This document shows, piece after piece, positions 17,064 to 25,967 of a stretch of DNA of 64,000 bases. The DNA comes from Phenylobacterium aquaticum (GTDB lineage: Bacteria > Pseudomonadota > Alphaproteobacteria > Caulobacterales > Caulobacteraceae), in NCBI GenBank assembly GCA_947378305.1, contig CANCJJ010000009.1, positions 1-64,000 of the forward strand, written 5' to 3'. Below the pieces are notes generated by a model. It was not told the origin of the DNA. It searched no databases and saw only the letters and a program-made list of their open reading frames with translations. Position 1 is the first letter of the stretch, and each line of letters starts with the position of its first letter. The position numbers were made by a program, and so were the translations under genes.

Positions 17064-19621
17064 TACCAGTCTTCCCGAACGGATCGGATGGCATCGCCCG
17101 ACAAGGCACTCCGCCCCGCCAGAACCGCTGTCCCCGCCGCTGCCGTAATCAGGGCCGCGACCAGGAGGCCGAACAAGGTGAAGGGCCAGCGCGTATCCAT
17201 GGTCCAGTTAAAGGACTGGGGGTTGATGACCTGGATCAGGATCTGACCCATGACGGCACCAAGGGCCAATCCCGCCAGACTGCCCACCGCCCCCAGCAAG
17301 CCGCCTTCCAGGGCCAGCATGGCCAGAACCTGGCCCCGGGTCACCCCGATATGCCGAAGCATGCCAAACTCCCGGGTTCGCGCCAGGGTCTGGGCCGAAA
17401 AGGTGGCAGCCACCCCGGCCATGCCCACGAGAATCGCAATGGCCTCCAGGGCATAGGTCATGGCAAAGCTGCGGTCGAAAATCGTCAGCGCCATCCGCCG
17501 CAGGTCCTTCGGCAGGGCCAGATCGGTGCGGTCCGCCAGATCGGCAGGCAGGGCCGCGCGCAGGACGGGCAAGACCCCTGCGGCCGCAACTCCAGGCTTA
17601 AGGTCGATGGCCGCCTCGCTTCGTCCCGTGTCGCCGGTCATGCGGGTATAGGCGACTGCATCCATCGCAACAGCGCCGAAGGGGCGGCTGTAATCGCGCC
17701 AGACCCCGGCGACAAAGACCCGGTGGGTCTTGCCCCCCAGGGGCAGGACGAAGGTGTCGCCCGACTTCACATGATAGAGCCTGGACATGGGCTCCGAAAC
17801 CCAGACCGGCACTTGCGATCCGGTCGGGGCCCTGGCCTGACGAACCAGGGTCAGGCTCCTGCCGGGGTTTTGGCGATCAATTGGTGTTGCGATCAGGGTG
17901 ATGGGCGGTTGGTCATGGCTCAGGCGGAGGGTGAGGCTTCGACGAAACTGTATCCGCGCCAGTCCGGGCAGGGCGGCAAGTCGGGCCTGGGCGGTCGGAT
18001 CAAGCCCGCCGGTCTCTGCCCCGGCCACGCGCAGATAGACATCCGAGGGCAGGAGTTGCACCAGCCAGTCGTCTACCGAGCCACGAAAACTGGAGACCAT
18101 AATGGCCATGGCAACCATCAGGCTTGTGCTGGCCACAATGCCGCAAAGCGCCACAGCCGCCTGGCCCGGTGCGCCCCAAAGTCGGCGGATGGCCAGATAG
18201 GGCGCAGGCAGGAGATTGTTGAGCCGGTTCAGGGGCGATAGCAGGGTTCGCGCCAGCCAGGGCATGGCCCCGATTCCGCCCGCCAGGGTCAGCGCCATGG
18301 CACCATAGCCAAACAGGGGCAGGTCGAGGATCGGCGGTGCCAGGGCCGCCAGACCCCCTGCGCCCAGCAGGATCATAGGCCAGACCAGGGAAGGGCGGTG
18401 GCGGGGATCAACCGTGTCCCCGCTGGTCTTCAGGGCGACAGCGGGTTGAACCTTGCCCGCTTCCAGAGCGGGCCAGAGACTTCCGGCCATGGCGACGGCC
18501 AGGCCAAGGCCCAGAAAGACCCCGGTCGCCAGGGGGTCGAAACTGAGTTCCGGCCGGGAGCCTGCAAAAAATCCGCCGCCCAGATCACCGCCGAGAAGCT
18601 GCAAGGCGGCCGTGGCAAGCCCGAGGCCCAGGAGCAGACCGCCAAGGGCCCCGATGACGCCGACGGCGAAACCTTCCAGAAGAATTTGTGTCAGCAAGCC
18701 CCGCTGGCTCAGTCCCAGAACCCGGAGCAGGGCAAATTGACTGCGGCGACGGGCCACTGACAGGGACTGGGCGGAATAGACCAGAAAGCCACCGGTCAGC
18801 AGGGCCACCATGGCCAGCATTTCAAGATTGACCCGATAGGCCCGGGACAGGCTGTCGCTTCGGCGGGCTTCCGACTTCGGGGTTACGAGCTCGGCATCCG
18901 GCGGCAGGACCTTGCGAATGTCGTCTTCGAGACGGGCCAGGCTGACGCCGGGTCTGAGGGCCAGGTCGATCCTCTGAAGCCGTCCAGGGGTGCCGAACCG
19001 CCACTGGGCGGTGGCAATATCCATCACCGCGACCCGGCGGTTGGGGCCGAGGCCCGGCAAGGTTCCAGCCAGTCTTGCCGCATAATGGCCCTTGGCGGTC
19101 GACAGGGTCAGGGGCTGGCCAAACGGGGTCTTGCTGGCCAGCAAGGCGCTCTGGGACAGATAGATGGCGTCCTCGCCCAGGGCCATGTCGCGCAGGCCCT
19201 GGCCCGGGTTTCCAGCGGGGCGGCCAATCAGGCCGGGTGTGACCTGGGCGGCGCGAAAAACGTCCAGGCCCAGGAGGGTGATCTGGGATCGGTCGGGCAG
19301 GGTGGCCTGGACCTCAACCACCGGGCTGGCATGGGCAATGCCGGGCAGGCGGGCCAGTTTCGGATAGAGGGCCTCGTCAAATCCTGCCGCCTGGGTCGCA
19401 TGTACCTGCAGGTCCGCCTCACCGCTGACCGACTGGACGGCCCGGGCAAATTCATCCAGGGCCGAGCGATTGACCAGATGAACCGCATAGCCCAGGGCTA
19501 CGCCGATCGCGATGGCCAGGGCCGCGACGATCACCCGCCCCGGATGGGCGCGCCATTCTCCGCCCACCATCCACCGCAGAAGGACCGGGCGCAGGGGCAA
19601 GTCAGCCGGCATGGCGCTCAA
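17063..19621 (-). CDS. ABC transporter permease with two FtsX domains
   Basis: At 852 residues this is a double-length MacB/FtsX-type permease: one membrane helix near residue 30, a large periplasmic part, three helices near 270-400, a second N-terminal helix near 490, another periplasmic region, and a final three-helix set near 720-840. The C-terminal segment (GMAGVAATFSAQTLARTREFGMLRHIG) is the conserved FtsX core. It should pair with the LolD-like ATPase just upstream. The start overlaps the ATPase gene by 20 bases (Met4 at 19612 is the alternative). Substrate is unknown; lipids, lipoproteins or hydrophobic compounds are the family range. Confidence 0.88.
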   Translation of the reverse strand: MSAMPADLPLRPVLLRWMVGGEWRAHPGRVIVAALAIAIGVALGYAVHLVNRSALDEFARAVQSVSGEADLQVHATQAAGFDEALYPKLARLPGIAHASPVVEVQATLPDRSQITLLGLDVFRAAQVTPGLIGRPAGNPGQGLRDMALGEDAIYLSQSALLASKTPFGQPLTLSTAKGHYAARLAGTLPGLGPNRRVAVMDIATAQWRFGTPGRLQRIDLALRPGVSLARLEDDIRKVLPPDAELVTPKSEARRSDSLSRAYRVNLEMLAMVALLTGGFLVYSAQSLSVARRRSQFALLRVLGLSQRGLLTQILLEGFAVGVIGALGGLLLGLGLATAALQLLGGDLGGGFFAGSRPELSFDPLATGVFLGLGLAVAMAGSLWPALEAGKVQPAVALKTSGDTVDPRHRPSLVWPMILLGAGGLAALAPPILDLPLFGYGAMALTLAGGIGAMPWLARTLLSPLNRLNNLLPAPYLAIRRLWGAPGQAAVALCGIVASTSLMVAMAIMVSSFRGSVDDWLVQLLPSDVYLRVAGAETGGLDPTAQARLAALPGLARIQFRRSLTLRLSHDQPPITLIATPIDRQNPGRSLTLVRQARAPTGSQVPVWVSEPMSRLYHVKSGDTFVLPLGGKTHRVFVAGVWRDYSRPFGAVAMDAVAYTRMTGDTGRSEAAIDLKPGVAAAGVLPVLRAALPADLADRTDLALPKDLRRMALTIFDRSFAMTYALEAIAILVGMAGVAATFSAQTLARTREFGMLRHIGVTRGQVLAMLALEGGLLGAVGSLAGLALGAVMGQILIQVINPQSFNWTMDTRWPFTLFGLLVAALITAAAGTAVLAGRSALSGDAIRSVREDW

Positions 19622-20303
19622 CCAGGCCGTTGTGGGTCAGGATAAAGACCCTGTCGGCAATGGCGGCGGCCCGTTCGGAATGGGTGACCATGAGGGTGGC
19701 GGCCCCCGAGGTGCGGACGGCGGACCGGAAGAGGTCGAGGACCCGTTCGGCGGTTTCAGGATCGAGATTGCCAGTCGGTTCATCGGCGAGGATGAGGGCT
19801 GGTTGGTGGATCAGGGCACGGGCAATGGCAATGCGCTGAAGCTCCCCGCCGGAAAGCTGGGCAGCATAGTCTTCCCCCCGGCCCGGCAGCCCGACCGCTG
19901 CCAGCAGCCCGTTTGCTCGATCCAGGGCCGTCTTGCCCGGATGGCGCCCCAGGACGAGGGGCAGGGCGATATTCTGGGCCAGGGTCAGGTGAGGCAATAT
20001 GTGAAAGGCTTGGAAGACAAATCCGATCCGGTCCCGGCGAAGGGCCGTGCGGCCATCATCGCTTAAGGTCAAAAGATCCCGGCCTTCCACCGTGATGGCC
20101 CCGAAGTCAGCCTGATCCAGGCCTGCAACAAGATTGAGCAGTGTGGACTTGCCCGCGCCAGACTCGCCCATAATAACGACGATCTCGCCGGGACTCAGGC
20201 CTAGATTGAGGTTTTCGAACAGGGTGCGTCCCCCGGGGACACACTTTTTCAGGTCGGAAATCTGCAGGACCGGCGCGGTAATTGGCTCAGACATGCGGAC
20301 CAT
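19602..20303 (-). CDS. LolD-like ABC transporter ATPase
   Basis: The product has 233 residues, with Walker A GESGAGKST (46-54), signature LSGGELQRIAIARAL (150-164), Walker B ILADEPTGNLD (171-181) and switch His in VTHSERAA. This is the MacB/LolD/FtsE subfamily, whose members work with FtsX-type permeases. It is the first gene of a three-gene unit with the double FtsX permease and the secreted CrtC/AttH-like protein. Met4 at 20294 is an equally good start. A role in lipoprotein release is not supported, because LolC/E partners look different. Confidence 0.9.
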   Translation of the reverse strand: MVRMSEPITAPVLQISDLKKCVPGGRTLFENLNLGLSPGEIVVIMGESGAGKSTLLNLVAGLDQADFGAITVEGRDLLTLSDDGRTALRRDRIGFVFQAFHILPHLTLAQNIALPLVLGRHPGKTALDRANGLLAAVGLPGRGEDYAAQLSGGELQRIAIARALIHQPALILADEPTGNLDPETAERVLDLFRSAVRTSGAATLMVTHSERAAAIADRVFILTHNGLVERHAG

Positions 20304-20410
20304 CTTACCGGAGCTTGGCGGCCAGAGTCATCCGACGTGAAAAAGCCGAGCGGGAGTACGTGCCTTGCGACGCTTCTGCGTGTATTGCGCTCATCTGACT
20401 GGAGTCAAAA

Positions 20411-21415
20411 ATGCATCTCGCCCGCTTCCCCAGAACCCGCCTCGCCCACCTGCCCACACCTTTGGAGCCCATGCCCCGTCTGAGTGCGGCCCTTGGGGGG
20501 CCCAGTCTCTGGGTCAAGCGCGACGACTGCACCGGACTTGCCGGGGGTGGCAACAAGACCCGGAAACTCGAATTCCTTTTGGGGGAAGCCATGTCCCAGG
20601 GGGCCGATACCCTGGTGACCCAGGGGGCGGTCCAGTCCAACCATGTGCGCCAGACCGCCGGGGCTGCGGCCCGGTTCGGCCTGGATTGCGAAATCATCCT
20701 TGAGGCCCGGGTGGCGACCAATGCCTTCGACTATAACGAATCGGGCAATGTCCAGCTGGACCGGTTGATGGGTGGAAAGCTGCGTCAGGTGCCGGCCGGA
20801 AGCGATATGACGGCGGCACTGGAGGCGGTTGCCCAGGAGGTTCGCGACCGGGGGGGCAAGCCCTACATCATTCCCGGCGGCGGCTCGAATACCACAGGGG
20901 CTCTTGGCTATGTCGATTGCGCCATTGAGCTGGTAAGCCAGGCCAATGCCATGGGACTGGTCATAGACCGGATCGTCACGGCCACCGGGAGTGCGGGCAC
21001 GCATGCGGGACTGATTGCCGGTCTTGCGCTCGTGGGCGCAGACATTCCCGTGCTGGGTATTGGCGTGAGAGCGCCAAAGGATGTCCAGGAAGCCAATGTT
21101 CACAAGCTTGCCGTCGCCACCGCCGAACGCTTCGGCCATGGCGACCGGGTTCACCGGGACATGACGGTCGCCAATTGCGACTATGTCGGTGCCGGCTATG
21201 GGCTGGTCGACGATGCCGTCATCGAGGCGCTGAAACTGGCGGCCCGGACCGAGGCCCTGTTGCTGGACCCCGTCTATACCGGCAAGGGCATGAAGGGTCT
21301 GATCGACCTTATTCACAAGGGCCAGTTCGCTGGCGAGACGGTTGTCTTCCTGCACACCGGAGGGGCCCAGGGCCTGTCCGGGTATACGTCTGTTCTGGAT
21401 GGTCACCTGTCATGA
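20411..21415 (+). CDS. D-cysteine desulfhydrase / ACC deaminase family PLP enzyme
   Basis: This 334-residue enzyme of fold-type II has the PLP-binding lysine K49 in [13 protein letters not shown], followed by [15 protein letters not shown] phosphate-binding [12 protein letters not shown] loop lies near 195. These match D-cysteine desulfhydrase (pyruvate, sulfide and ammonia from D-cysteine) and the related L-cysteate sulfo-lyase; ACC deaminase is less likely. CTGGAG six bases upstream supports the ATG. The gene ends in an ATGA overlap with an Asp/Glu racemase-family gene, suggesting a small D-amino acid or sulfur amino acid salvage unit. Confidence 0.85.
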   Translation: MHLARFPRTRLAHLPTPLEPMPRLSAALGGPSLWVKRDDCTGLAGGGNKTRKLEFLLGEAMSQGADTLVTQGAVQSNHVRQTAGAAARFGLDCEIILEARVATNAFDYNESGNVQLDRLMGGKLRQVPAGSDMTAALEAVAQEVRDRGGKPYIIPGGGSNTTGALGYVDCAIELVSQANAMGLVIDRIVTATGSAGTHAGLIAGLALVGADIPVLGIGVRAPKDVQEANVHKLAVATAERFGHGDRVHRDMTVANCDYVGAGYGLVDDAVIEALKLAARTEALLLDPVYTGKGMKGLIDLIHKGQFAGETVVFLHTGGAQGLSGYTSVLDGHLS

Positions 21416-22107
21416 CCAAGGTTCTGGGTGTTCTGGGCGGTATGGGTCCGGCGGCGACCCTGGACTTCCTGACCAAGCTTCAGGCCCTTACGCCTGCCAA
21501 GCGGGACCAGGACCATATTCGGGTGATTGTCGACATCAATCCCCATACCCCCGATCGCAATGATCCCTTTGCCAAGCCCGGCCCGGTGCTCGCGGAAATG
21601 GCCGGGGGACTGCATGGGGCCGGTGCCGAAGTGCTCGCCATTGCCTGTAATACGGCCCACGTCTATGCCGCCCTGGTCAGCCGGGCTTCAGGCCTGCCCC
21701 TGATTGACATGATCGAGACGGCGACACGCGCAGCCCGGGACAAGGGTGCCCGTCGGGTGGGCGTTCTGGGTACACGTCAGGCGGTCAAGCTCTACCACGA
21801 GTTTATTGCGGCCCAGGGCATGGGCCTCATTGCCCTGCCCCAGCCAGCCCAGGACGACTTCATGGCCCTGCTCGACAAGATCAAGGCCGGGGATGTTGGG
21901 GCCGAGGTTCGTCAGGGCATGGCCGATCTGGCCCGGATCCTGGTGGCCGAAGGGGCCGAGGCCATCATTGCCGGCTGCACCGAGGTTCCCCTGGTCCTGA
22001 CCGCCGAAACGGTCAGCGTCCCGTTGATCGATTCCAGCGAGGCCCTTGCCCGGCGGTGTGTGGCCGTCTGCCTGGGTCTGGAGCCCCTGCCGGCTGCAGA
22101 GGACTAG
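21412..22107 (+). CDS. Aspartate/glutamate racemase family protein
   Basis: The 231-residue protein has the two catalytic cysteines of cofactor-independent racemases: C79 in IACNTAH and C189 in IAGCTEVPL. The N-terminus [19 protein letters not shown] is typical of the aspartate racemase branch (YgeA/RacD). It should interconvert L- and D-aspartate, glutamate or a related amino acid in the cytoplasm. The start forms an ATGA overlap with the desulfhydrase gene; the stop shares CTAG (22104-22107) with the convergent secreted-protein gene. Broad-spectrum racemisation is possible, so the substrate is not fixed. Confidence 0.87.
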   Translation: MTKVLGVLGGMGPAATLDFLTKLQALTPAKRDQDHIRVIVDINPHTPDRNDPFAKPGPVLAEMAGGLHGAGAEVLAIACNTAHVYAALVSRASGLPLIDMIETATRAARDKGARRVGVLGTRQAVKLYHEFIAAQGMGLIALPQPAQDDFMALLDKIKAGDVGAEVRQGMADLARILVAEGAEAIIAGCTEVPLVLTAETVSVPLIDSSEALARRCVAVCLGLEPLPAAED

Positions 22108-22496
22108 GGCTTAAACTTCTTCGGGATGGCAGCGACCTGCTCAGGGGTCAGTTTTTCGATGGACTTGATGATGCAGGTCTGGGTGCCGCCGCCAATCATG
22201 ACGCCGAGATTGAGGTCCATGGGCCGACAGATGGTCGTGCTGGAAAAGGGCTCCAGCACCAGGGGGTCGGAATCCTGTGCGGCGGCCAGACAGGACCCGG
22301 ACATGGTGAACTTGTAAACTTCCTTGCCGCGAACGCCGTAATACAGGGTGTGGGCATCGACGATCTTGTGGTTTTCCAGATCACTCAGCCGAAAACACGG
22401 GGACTTGGCAGGGGCAGGCTTGGCGGGTGCCTGCGCCAGGGCAGGGCCAGCGAACAGGCAGGCGAGACTCAGGAGAACAGGCAGGGACGGCTTCAT
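22104..22496 (-). CDS. Small secreted four-cysteine protein (DUF6491-like)
   Basis: The 130-residue product begins with a signal peptide (MKPSLPVLLSLACLFAGPALA). The mature part has four cysteines (C34, C69, C90, C108), an even number that suggests two disulfide bonds in the periplasm. The pattern CFRL...HTLYYGV...C...IC resembles the DUF6491 family of short exported proteins common in Caulobacterales and Xanthomonadales. Function is unknown. Its stop overlaps that of the convergent racemase gene by four bases. Confidence 0.7.
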   Translation of the reverse strand: MKPSLPVLLSLACLFAGPALAQAPAKPAPAKSPCFRLSDLENHKIVDAHTLYYGVRGKEVYKFTMSGSCLAAAQDSDPLVLEPFSSTTICRPMDLNLGVMIGGGTQTCIIKSIEKLTPEQVAAIPKKFKP

Positions 22497-22652
22497 GACA
22501 TAACCCTTTCAGACACAACGCAAACCTATGCGGGATCTTGGGCAAATCCTTAATCCAGTTCCATGAACCTGCAAGTCACAAGGCCGCGCCTGGCCGCAAA
22601 CCTTGATCTGACGCTCTGGACCCCTCCGCCCCTGGCGCGGTAACCTTCTGCC

Positions 22653-24449
22653 ATGACGTCACATTTTGCCCAGACTCACCTGCCGGAATGGCGTCTCGAT
22701 GACCTCTATGCCGGGCGAGACGATCCCCGGATTGAGGCCGATATCGAGGCGGCCCGCGCCGCAAATGCCGAGCTGACGGCCCTGAAGGGTCAGTTTCTGG
22801 CGCAAGCCAACGACGCGCGCCGCCTGGGCGAATTGCTGGACCGGGGAATCACCCTCTACGAACAGGCGACCAACGGGCTCTGGGCGGTCGGGGCCTATGC
22901 CAGCCTTGCGACATCCACCGCCCGGGAGGATGCAAACTGGGCCAGATTTGAAGCCGATCTGCGGGCGCGCTCGGCCCAGATCGGGGCCGAAAGCCTGTTC
23001 TTTGCCCTCGAACTGAACCAGTTGAGCGACGTCCAGATCACCCAGGCCTATCAGGCCCACCCCCCTGCGGCCCGCTGGCAGCCCTGGATGCGCCGGGTCC
23101 GGGCGTCTCGGCCGCACGAACTTACGCCGGACCTGGAACACCTGCTGATTGACCGGGGTCCGGCCGTGGCCAGCTGGTCGCGCCTGCACGACGAGACCCT
23201 AGCCCGGTTGCGCGTGAAGGTGGGCAACAGAAGCCTGACCCTGTCCGAAGCCCTGAACGGCCTCTCAGACCCTGACGCCAGCAAGCGCGCCCGGGCCGCC
23301 AAGGGACTTGCCACCGCCCTGGAGGCCGAGACGCCGGTTCTGGCCCTTGTGTTGAACACCCTGGCCTTTGAAAAGCTGGTCGAGGATCGCTGGCGCCACT
23401 ATCCCGGCCCTGCGGCCAGCCGACATCTTGCCAATGAGGTCGATGCCGATGCTGTGGAGGCTCTTGAGGCCGCCGTCGTCGACGCTTATCCGAAGGTCAG
23501 CCACCGGTATTACCAGCTGAAGGCCCGGCATTTGGGGCTGGAGGCCCTGGACTATTGGGATCGCAATGCGCCCCTGGAGACGGCCAAGCCCCGGCTCTAT
23601 GACTGGGATCAGGCGCGCAGCCTGGTGCTCAGCAGTTTTTCAGCCCTCTCGCCCCGGTTTTCCGAAACCGCCCAGACCTTCTTCACCCAGCCCTGGATTG
23701 ACGCCCGGCCCCGGGCCGGAAAACAGTCGGGTGCCTATTCCCATCCGGTGACAGCCCCCCATCATCCCTATGTCTTCATGAACTATATGGGGGAGCGACG
23801 CGATGTCCTGACCCTGGCCCATGAACTGGGCCATGCCGTGCACCAGACCTTGTGTTCCCCCCTGGGCACCCTGCTGGCCGATACTCCCCTGACCCTGGCC
23901 GAGACGGCCTCGATCTTTGGGGAGGGGCTGGTGTTTGAACAGCTGCTTGCAGCCGCGCCGACGTCTGAGCGCCTGGGCCTGCTGGCTGGCCAGATCGAGG
24001 ATGGCCTCAATACCGTGGTCCGGCAGATTGCCTTTCACAGGTTCGAGACCCGGTTCCACCTCGCCCGTCAGCAGGGAGAACTGTCCGCAGAGGCCATAGG
24101 CGGGCTCTGGCTGGAGGTCATGGGCGAGAGCCTCGGACCCGCCGTGCGCCTGAATGCGGGGTATGAGTCCTACTGGGCCTATGTCAGTCACTTCATCCAT
24201 TCGCCCTTCTATGTCTATGCCTATGCCTTTGGGGATTTGCTGGTTCGCGGCTTGATGGAAAAGCGCCGGGAAGACCCGGTGGGCTTTGCCCCCCTCTATG
24301 AAGCCATGTTGTCGGCGGGCGGAACCCGGACCTATGTCGAGGCCCTGGCCCCCTTTGGTCTGAACCCCCGCGAAAAAGCCTTCTGGGCGGCGGGCATGGG
24401 CCAGCTGGAGCGCCTGGTGGATGCCTTCGAGGCGCTGATTTCGACCTGA
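22653..24449 (+). CDS. pepF: Oligoendopeptidase F (M3 family)
   Basis: The product is 598 residues, the usual size for M3B oligoendopeptidases. The zinc motif HELGH is at 390-394 with the third ligand E417 in LAETASIFGE. Downstream, GYESYWAYVSHFIHSPFYVY is the substrate-binding region that carries the conserved His/Tyr residues. The enzyme cleaves short peptides in the cytoplasm. It stands alone, convergent with the amidohydrolase pair; no clear intrinsic terminator is seen in the 168-bp gap after it, although a CCTCCGGAGG palindrome (24521-24530) is present. Confidence 0.92.
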   Translation: MTSHFAQTHLPEWRLDDLYAGRDDPRIEADIEAARAANAELTALKGQFLAQANDARRLGELLDRGITLYEQATNGLWAVGAYASLATSTAREDANWARFEADLRARSAQIGAESLFFALELNQLSDVQITQAYQAHPPAARWQPWMRRVRASRPHELTPDLEHLLIDRGPAVASWSRLHDETLARLRVKVGNRSLTLSEALNGLSDPDASKRARAAKGLATALEAETPVLALVLNTLAFEKLVEDRWRHYPGPAASRHLANEVDADAVEALEAAVVDAYPKVSHRYYQLKARHLGLEALDYWDRNAPLETAKPRLYDWDQARSLVLSSFSALSPRFSETAQTFFTQPWIDARPRAGKQSGAYSHPVTAPHHPYVFMNYMGERRDVLTLAHELGHAVHQTLCSPLGTLLADTPLTLAETASIFGEGLVFEQLLAAAPTSERLGLLAGQIEDGLNTVVRQIAFHRFETRFHLARQQGELSAEAIGGLWLEVMGESLGPAVRLNAGYESYWAYVSHFIHSPFYVYAYAFGDLLVRGLMEKRREDPVGFAPLYEAMLSAGGTRTYVEALAPFGLNPREKAFWAAGMGQLERLVDAFEALIST

Positions 24450-24617
24450 GGTCGCATCTGGCTGTTCGGGGCAAGTCGTGGCTATTTGACGGTTCCAGGG
24501 CTCGACCCCAGGTGACAAGACCTCCGGAGGAAGCCCCTGACGCCCCGGGGATGAATTCCGCCCTGGCCCCCGATGCGCGGGCTAAATTCCCGGGTTTGCC
24601 CGCCAGCGCGCCTAAGC

Positions 24618-25967
24618 CTAGTGGCTATAGCCGGGGGGCAGGGGACGGCTCAGGTCCTTGTAACGGTCGCGCAATTCGGTCTGGCGGCTGGTCATGGGTT
24701 GGGAAACGCCCCGGATGAAGACGGCCTTGGTCTGGCTGAGCGGCTCAAGCGGATCGCCGGACCAGATCACCAGGTCGGCATCCTTGCCGACTTCCAGAGA
24801 GCCTGTACGGTCCGCAACCCCAAAGATCCGGGCTGGATTGATGGTGATGGCGGCCAGGGCTGCACTGTAGGGCATGCCGTGGGCCACGGCATTGCCTGCG
24901 CCATAGCGCGTTTCCTTGGCCCGGTGGGAATTGCCCTCCGGACCTTCCAGGGCCACGAGGACGCCTGCGGCATTCAGACGGGCGGCATTTTCCAGAGTGG
25001 ACGCCAGGGCTTCAAAGGTCTCGGGCCGGTCGGCAGTCGGGCTGATCACGACGGGCACGCCCGCCTGGGCGATCTCGCTGGCGACCATCCAGCCTTCTTC
25101 TGCGCCTTCAAGGATCAGTTTCAGTTTTTCCGTCTTGGCCCATTTCAGCACGGCGCGGATATCGGAGGCCCGGTGAACCACGGCAATCACCGGGGTCCGC
25201 CCCTGAACCACGGGAACCAGGGCGTCGAGATCGGCCTTGGACAGACCCAGCTCACGATAGCCTGCGGTCTCATAGGCCGCGCGGTTCTTCATATAGTCGC
25301 GCACATCGGCCAGGGTCGCCTGAAGGGCGGAAAACTCACCCCCCCGGGCTCCGCCGGACAGGCGCGCACCAGACCGGCCAAAGGAGGTGACCATGCCGAC
25401 GCCCGCCTTGGTGACAATGTCTGGCTGCCCGTCCAGGTGGATGACCACGCCCTGACCGGCAAAAATGCCGCCGGCATGGGGCGGTTCCTTGCCGCCACCG
25501 GCAGTCAGGTCTTCACCCTCGTCTTCATCGCCCTCATAGCCATTGGCCGTTTCCGGAAGGACCACGGCACTCGTCAGGCCGCCCAGACGGGCCACCGGAA
25601 TCAGGGTCGAGGCCGGGTCGAGGCCATACTGGAGGTCAAAGGCCGGACCAATGGCGGGATTGCTGACGCTGAGGTCGCTGCCGACGGCATTGACTTCGAC
25701 CGCTCCGATCATGCTGGCGGTCGCAAACAGGCCCGGGCTCACCACGGAGCCCTGACCGTCAATGATCCGTGCGTCCTTCGGAATCTCGACCTTGGCGCCC
25801 ACGGCGGCAATCTTGCCGTCCCGGATGACAATCGTGCCCTGGGCAATTTCCCCGGCGGGGGCGGAGGTCAAGAGGCGGGCATGGGTAATGGCGACGGTTT
25901 CAGCCAGGACAGGAGCTGCGGCGAGCGCGAGACAGGCCGTGGCGGCCAGTAGGTTGATCTTGCGCAT
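24618..25967 (-). CDS. Amidohydrolase-like secreted protein lacking the HxH metal site
   Basis: The 449-residue protein has a signal peptide (MRKINLLAATACLALAAAPV) and an imidazolonepropionase-like amidohydrolase barrel, with the N- and C-terminal beta-sandwich segments (IVIRDGKIAAVGAK; GSLEVGKDADLVIWSGDPLE). In the place of the metal-binding HxH after PGL it reads PGLFATASMIG, so the two histidines correspond to Ala84 and Met86. Other barrel ligands look weak as well. It is therefore either an altered-metal enzyme or a non-catalytic partner of the upstream paralogue, with which it shares a TAATG junction. Confidence 0.85.
   Translation of the reverse strand: MRKINLLAATACLALAAAPVLAETVAITHARLLTSAPAGEIAQGTIVIRDGKIAAVGAKVEIPKDARIIDGQGSVVSPGLFATASMIGAVEVNAVGSDLSVSNPAIGPAFDLQYGLDPASTLIPVARLGGLTSAVVLPETANGYEGDEDEGEDLTAGGGKEPPHAGGIFAGQGVVIHLDGQPDIVTKAGVGMVTSFGRSGARLSGGARGGEFSALQATLADVRDYMKNRAAYETAGYRELGLSKADLDALVPVVQGRTPVIAVVHRASDIRAVLKWAKTEKLKLILEGAEEGWMVASEIAQAGVPVVISPTADRPETFEALASTLENAARLNAAGVLVALEGPEGNSHRAKETRYGAGNAVAHGMPYSAALAAITINPARIFGVADRTGSLEVGKDADLVIWSGDPLEPLSQTKAVFIRGVSQPMTSRQTELRDRYKDLSRPLPPGYSH

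Noticed and set aside
24450..24617. Possible tRNA or terminator in the gap after pepF
   Set aside because: No cloverleaf can be drawn, and the hairpins seen (CCTCCGGAGG; GCGGGC/GCCCGC) have no U-run.
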